Shown piece by piece: positions 60,239-64,000 of a stretch of 64,000 nucleotides of DNA. Position 1 is the first letter of the stretch, and every line of letters begins with the position of its first letter. The notes below the pieces were generated by a model. The model did not search any database. It was not told where the DNA came from and saw nothing but the letters and a program-made list of their open reading frames with translations. The translations under genes were made by a program, and so were the position numbers. The DNA comes from Pocillopora verrucosa (taxonomy: Eukaryota; Cnidaria; Anthozoa; Scleractinia; Pocilloporidae), in the NCBI RefSeq assembly GCF_036669915.1, contig NC_089318.1, positions 22,061,558 through 22,125,557 of the forward strand. Reading direction: 5' to 3'.

Positions 60239-63200
60239 ATGAAGAACTTTGTAGTCTTGGTGGTACTTCTCGCTCATGTGAGTTGCATCCTAAATAGCCC
60301 CATCCGTCGACAGCGAGGTGGTGGAAAGAAGGATGTGATGAATTGGGTAAGAAGGAAGGGACAAGTATATAATTGAAATTTTGAGATTTCTTTACCTCGT
60401 GTAACTGTAAGCAGTAAGGGGCTGGCGTGTCCGACCATCAAGAAACGAAATGTATAGATCTCAAAAAGGGAAAATATATATCCATAATACGCGTAGTCTG
60501 AAAGGGTGAAAGATTTATTATTTAGTCAATAACAGTAATCTTAGTAAGATTTGCGAACGAGGCGCCTAAAACGGTTAGCGTCGAAAACAAATATAATGGA
60601 GCTTAGATAGAGTAGTGCGTAGTCTAAACTTCAAAGTTCTGCAACAAAGAATGAAAAGCAGGCTTGTCTATTTTGATGAATCTCGCGATTAATATCGTGA
60701 AACATAAAACACTTAATTCTTTACACGTTTTGTATTAAATTCGGATTTGCACTCGAACCAGATGTGTCTATTTCTTTTTAGGCAACGAAATACATGCTGA
60801 AGTATGGCTACCTCAATTCAAGTGAAATGGCCTTGGTAAAGGATGAAAATTCTCCCATGTTTAAGAAAGCAATGATGAGGCTCCAACGATTTGGACATAT
60901 TCCAATGACAGGAAATATCAATACAGAAACAACGAAGTTACTTGACAAGTCAAGATGTGGAGTGAAGGACCCAGATCTAACAACGTCAGGAATATCTAAA
61001 AGAAATGTGGGAGAATTCAACCTGCTGGGAGGTATTTGGAGAAAGAAAGGTAATCATGAAGGTATTCATGAATATATGAAGGATATTTCATGGCTGGTCT
61101 TGTAAACGGGTCAGATGAAACAAATCCTGTGATGTTACCCCATTGTAATTCCACTTTATTCCCGCAGAAAAGATATAACATAAATAGATAAATAAATAAA
61201 TCCATATATGAATAATGAAAGAGAAGTAATTGCTTGTAAAATGCACATAGCCCATACTTTTCAAATTCCAGGCACCGGACTTTAACGAGAAACAAATTTT
61301 CTAGCGACTTTTGGAATGGGCAGCTTATGATTAATAGCACTAGTATGTCTCGTTTGACAAACTCAAGCAATATCACATATTTTTAGCTACTCTTTCTATG
61401 TAATCAATATAGCATATCTGTGATATTCTGAAAGCAAAACCGTCAGCCGGCAACTGGCAATAAAAGTCACGCTCCTTTAATTGTGATTTTACTGGTCAAA
61501 AATTAAAACCATTCGCCCTTCTTAGTAACCTGGTATGATATGGATTTGTATCTTTCTGATTTAATAAATATTTTCTTGGAGAAGGTAAAAGAGAGAAATT
61601 GGCGCCACAGCTAAACACCTCGTACCTGATAAGTTAGGTTGTTCTTATTACTGACCCGATTGTTGTAGAATGGATTGATATCGCGAGGAGATGTCACATC
61701 TTAATAATTTCTGGGAATTTCACGGCAAACATCTTTTTAAAACAATATTTGATACATGGGTCCTAAAGAATTTAGAGTCCATTAAAAGAGGCATTCCCTG
61801 TGTATAAATCGAAAAAATGAATAATTCAGGATTTAATAATGAATCGTTTCCTATCTTTTCTTGCTTGTTATCGTTGTAGGATCTGACCTATAGAATCGTT
61901 AGTTTCGCAAACGACACAATACCTCCAGAGACACAGAGACAGATATTCCATAAAGCTTTAGACTTGTGGCAGTCTGCTTCCACATTACGATTCACAGAGG
62001 TACAATCAGGTGTTACGGATATCCTTATTAGTTACGTCACCAGGAATCATAGCGACGGATCCCCATTTGATGGACCTGGAAGGACACTGGCTCATGCATT
62101 CTTCCCATCCAACAATCAAGGTGAGGTGCAAAGGGGAGAGGATGGGTAAGAAGTAGAAAACTAATGAATTTAAAGGCGAATAGGTTTTTTAGGAGCATTT
62201 AAAATTTGCAGCAGTCGAAAGACTGTTTCTGAGTTAGATTGAACATTTTTTAAGGGAGGCGTGTGGAAATTTTGCATTGATCTTTTTGTAGGATAACACT
62301 GTGAGGACACAGCAGTTTGTAGACATAGAGGACATGTCATTGTTTATCACGTGGGTATGGGGAGGAGAATTTTGGGGGATCCTATGGTTTTCCGTAGGAA
62401 CGGAGGGGGGTCAGTCGTCCCTGAATGACTGTTAAGGGAGGGGGGAGTATAGAAAACTGACAGCTGATGGGGGAAGGGATCATTAAATCGTACAGAGCCT
62501 TAGAAGGATCAAGAAAATTTTATAGAGACACAACCAAGGTCCACCAACCCCCTGAGAGATAAATAACGGCCAATCCTTAAGAAGTACGTTGAGGTCATGA
62601 GTACTGAAAGAGATTGTTGTGACGGAAATGTCTTGTATAGTCCTTGCCATTTTTTATTCAATATGAATTTTCTTAACTGGTTCAATTGCGGACAATTCCC
62701 GTCAATTATGGACAGTTTTCTAATGACGTTACTCTATACATTAAGGTCTATCTGGTGACGCACATTTTGATGACGGTGAAGACTTCACCACAGGGACACC
62801 TCTAGGCATCAACCTCGATTCGGTAGCGGTTCACGAGTTTGGGCAAAGTCTGGGTCTGGCTCATTCAGACGTGCGAGAAGCTATTATGTATCCATTTTAC
62901 ACGGGTTATGTCCCGGATATTCAGCTCAACAGTGACGATGTTTTGGGTATTCAGGAATTGTATGGAGGTAAGTTTTCTTTATTTATTGTTATTGTTAATG
63001 TGGTTTTTGTTTTGCTTTTGTTTTTGATTTTGTTTTTAATTGTTTTTGATTATTGTTGTTTCTGTTATTGTTTGTGTTCTTGGCGTTGTTTTTGTTTTTG
63101 TTATGAGAATCCTATAATGAACTTTTATGTTTGAAATGAAAAATGAAAAAGGGAAATAGAAGATTAGTGACGGCTATTTCTTGTTAATCAGCTCCGATAA

Positions 63201-64000
63201 TGGCCACAACGCAAATGCCAAGCACCACAGAATCACCATCTACAACAGAATCATCAACCTCCACAGAATCACCAACCTCCGGAGGGCCACTACCAACAAC
63301 AGAAGAGTCAACTTCCACCGAGGCACCAGTTACTTCAACTACCGCAGAGTTGCCAATGACCACAGAATCCACAAGTACCACAGAAATACCAATTACCAAA
63401 AAACAACATAAACACTCAGCCTGCTTACCGGGAAATCGCTACGACGCTGTGTTTGGTGATGAAAAATCGACGTATTTCTTTTCAGGAGATCAGTTTTGGA
63501 CAGTTAACAACTCATTGGAGAAAAGTGACCCTTACAAAATCACAGACTTCTGGAGTGATGTTCGATGTCCATTGGATGCAGCTTTTCGCGATGAAAACGG
63601 TGATATTGTATTTTTCAAAGGAGGAAGGTATTGGATTTTATTTTAGCAGAGGAAAATTAGTTAATAGTCATTCGTCCGATACTTTTTTTCAGTAATTCAG
63701 TGATCCATCGGTTCGTTCATTTCTTCACTGATTAATTCAATCTCCTATTTGTTCGGTTTATTCTCACTTTTTGCCAGAACAATCGACTATAGTTATTTTT
63801 ATTAATCCATTAATTAATAAATTAACTATTTTTATTTATAAATGCATTTCAAGAATTGATTTTGCAACCTTATATAGCACCACCACCTGATTTAAGGATT
63901 CAATCTTTTCCAAACAAGTTCAATTTCATGCGTTTGAAAGCATTTCAATTCATAAAAAGGCTTCTCGTCCAAAGGCAATTGCATTGACTCTTTGCTGCAG
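60239..64000 (+). pseudogene. MMP gene 7: decayed duplicate of gene 6, cut by the window edge
   Basis: Exons are 60239-60346, 60782-61049, 61880-62120, 62746-62967 and 63192-63627. The window ends exactly on the AG expected before exon 6, so the last exon lies outside. Signal peptide, propeptide (KSRCGVKD), Thr-rich hinge and hemopexin blade I closely resemble gene 6. Four changes point to loss of function. Exon 2 has one base more than gene 6 before the conserved GTAAT donor, so the spliced frame stops at 61891-61893 after about 129 residues. [11 protein letters not shown] is DGPGRTLAHAF. The Trp before the zinc motif is Ser (LDSVAVHEF). The zinc motif is [11 protein letters not shown], with Gln for the second ligand His. 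If the frameshift were an artefact, the product would still be a catalytically dead, possibly scaffold-type MMP. Confidence 0.87.
61040..61051 (+). other. Extra base at the exon 2 donor of MMP gene 7
   Basis: Gene 6 reads TGGAGGAAGAAG then GTAAT; gene 7 reads TGGAGAAAGAAAG then GTAAT. The added base puts exon 2 in phase 1 while exon 3 needs phase 0. No alternative in-phase GT is close by. Confidence 0.72.

Larger units (their letters stand above)
57371..64000 (+). repeat. Segmental duplication, copy 2 (gene 5 relic through gene 7)
   Basis: Second copy of the block starting at 47597. Relative to copy 1 it has lost about 440 bases of the gene 5 end region and a stretch equivalent to about 49050-49260. 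It gained an internal tandem duplication of about 115 bases (about 59090-59325, both halves containing GAACAAAACAAACAAAC). It continues past the right edge. Confidence 0.9.

Noticed and set aside
63628..63646. Read-through of gene 7 exon 5 into YWILF and stop
   Set aside because: The GT after AG matches the exon 5 donor of gene 6, and the resemblance of the intron start to a hemopexin YW is fortuitous.

Overview
This window is intron-rich animal DNA. It carries a cluster of seven matrix metalloproteinase (MMP) genes, and nearly every protein-coding signal I can support belongs to that cluster. The AT-rich sequence, short introns, tRNA-derived SINE, fold-back elements and roughly 200 bp palindromic-ended dispersed repeats fit an anthozoan cnidarian, probably a stony coral. 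The phylum-level call is inference from family and repeat character, not from a database match.

Layout. Three MMP genes lie on the minus strand (gene 1, 2051-7186; gene 2, 12053-18609; gene 3, 22636-27709). A gap of about 8.7 kb follows, holding transposon debris. Four more lie on the plus strand (gene 4, 36437-40563; gene 5, 42346-48502; gene 6, 51084-55180; gene 7, from 60239 past the right edge). The two blocks are transcribed away from each other. All seven share one six-exon plan: signal peptide; propeptide with cysteine switch; first half of the catalytic domain; zinc-binding half; hinge plus hemopexin blade I; hemopexin blades II-IV. Intron phases are 0, 0, 1, 1, 2 throughout, so the cluster grew by tandem duplication of a complete gene.

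Two architectures are present. Genes 1 and 2 have an RRKKR proprotein-convertase site behind the propeptide and a hydrophobic C-terminal tail, so they look like membrane-anchored (MT-type) MMPs. Genes 3-7 lack that site, and those whose C-terminus is visible lack the tail, so they look secreted. Gene 2 has lost two of four structural-zinc ligands while keeping the catalytic site.

Decay and duplication. Gene 7 is a segmental-duplicate copy of gene 6. The duplicated block is about 47.6-54.8 kb versus 57.4-64.0 kb and includes a truncated relic of the last exon of gene 5. Gene 7 carries a frameshift at the end of its propeptide exon and a His-to-Gln change in the catalytic zinc motif. Gene 4 has three single-base indels in its hinge/hemopexin exons and gene 3 has one; these are either real lesions or assembly errors.

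Between and inside the genes are a tandem array with a 117 bp unit, several fold-back or MITE-like elements, one SINE, a decayed LINE tail and two dispersed repeat families. I found no convincing non-MMP protein-coding gene, rRNA, functional tRNA or CRISPR array.
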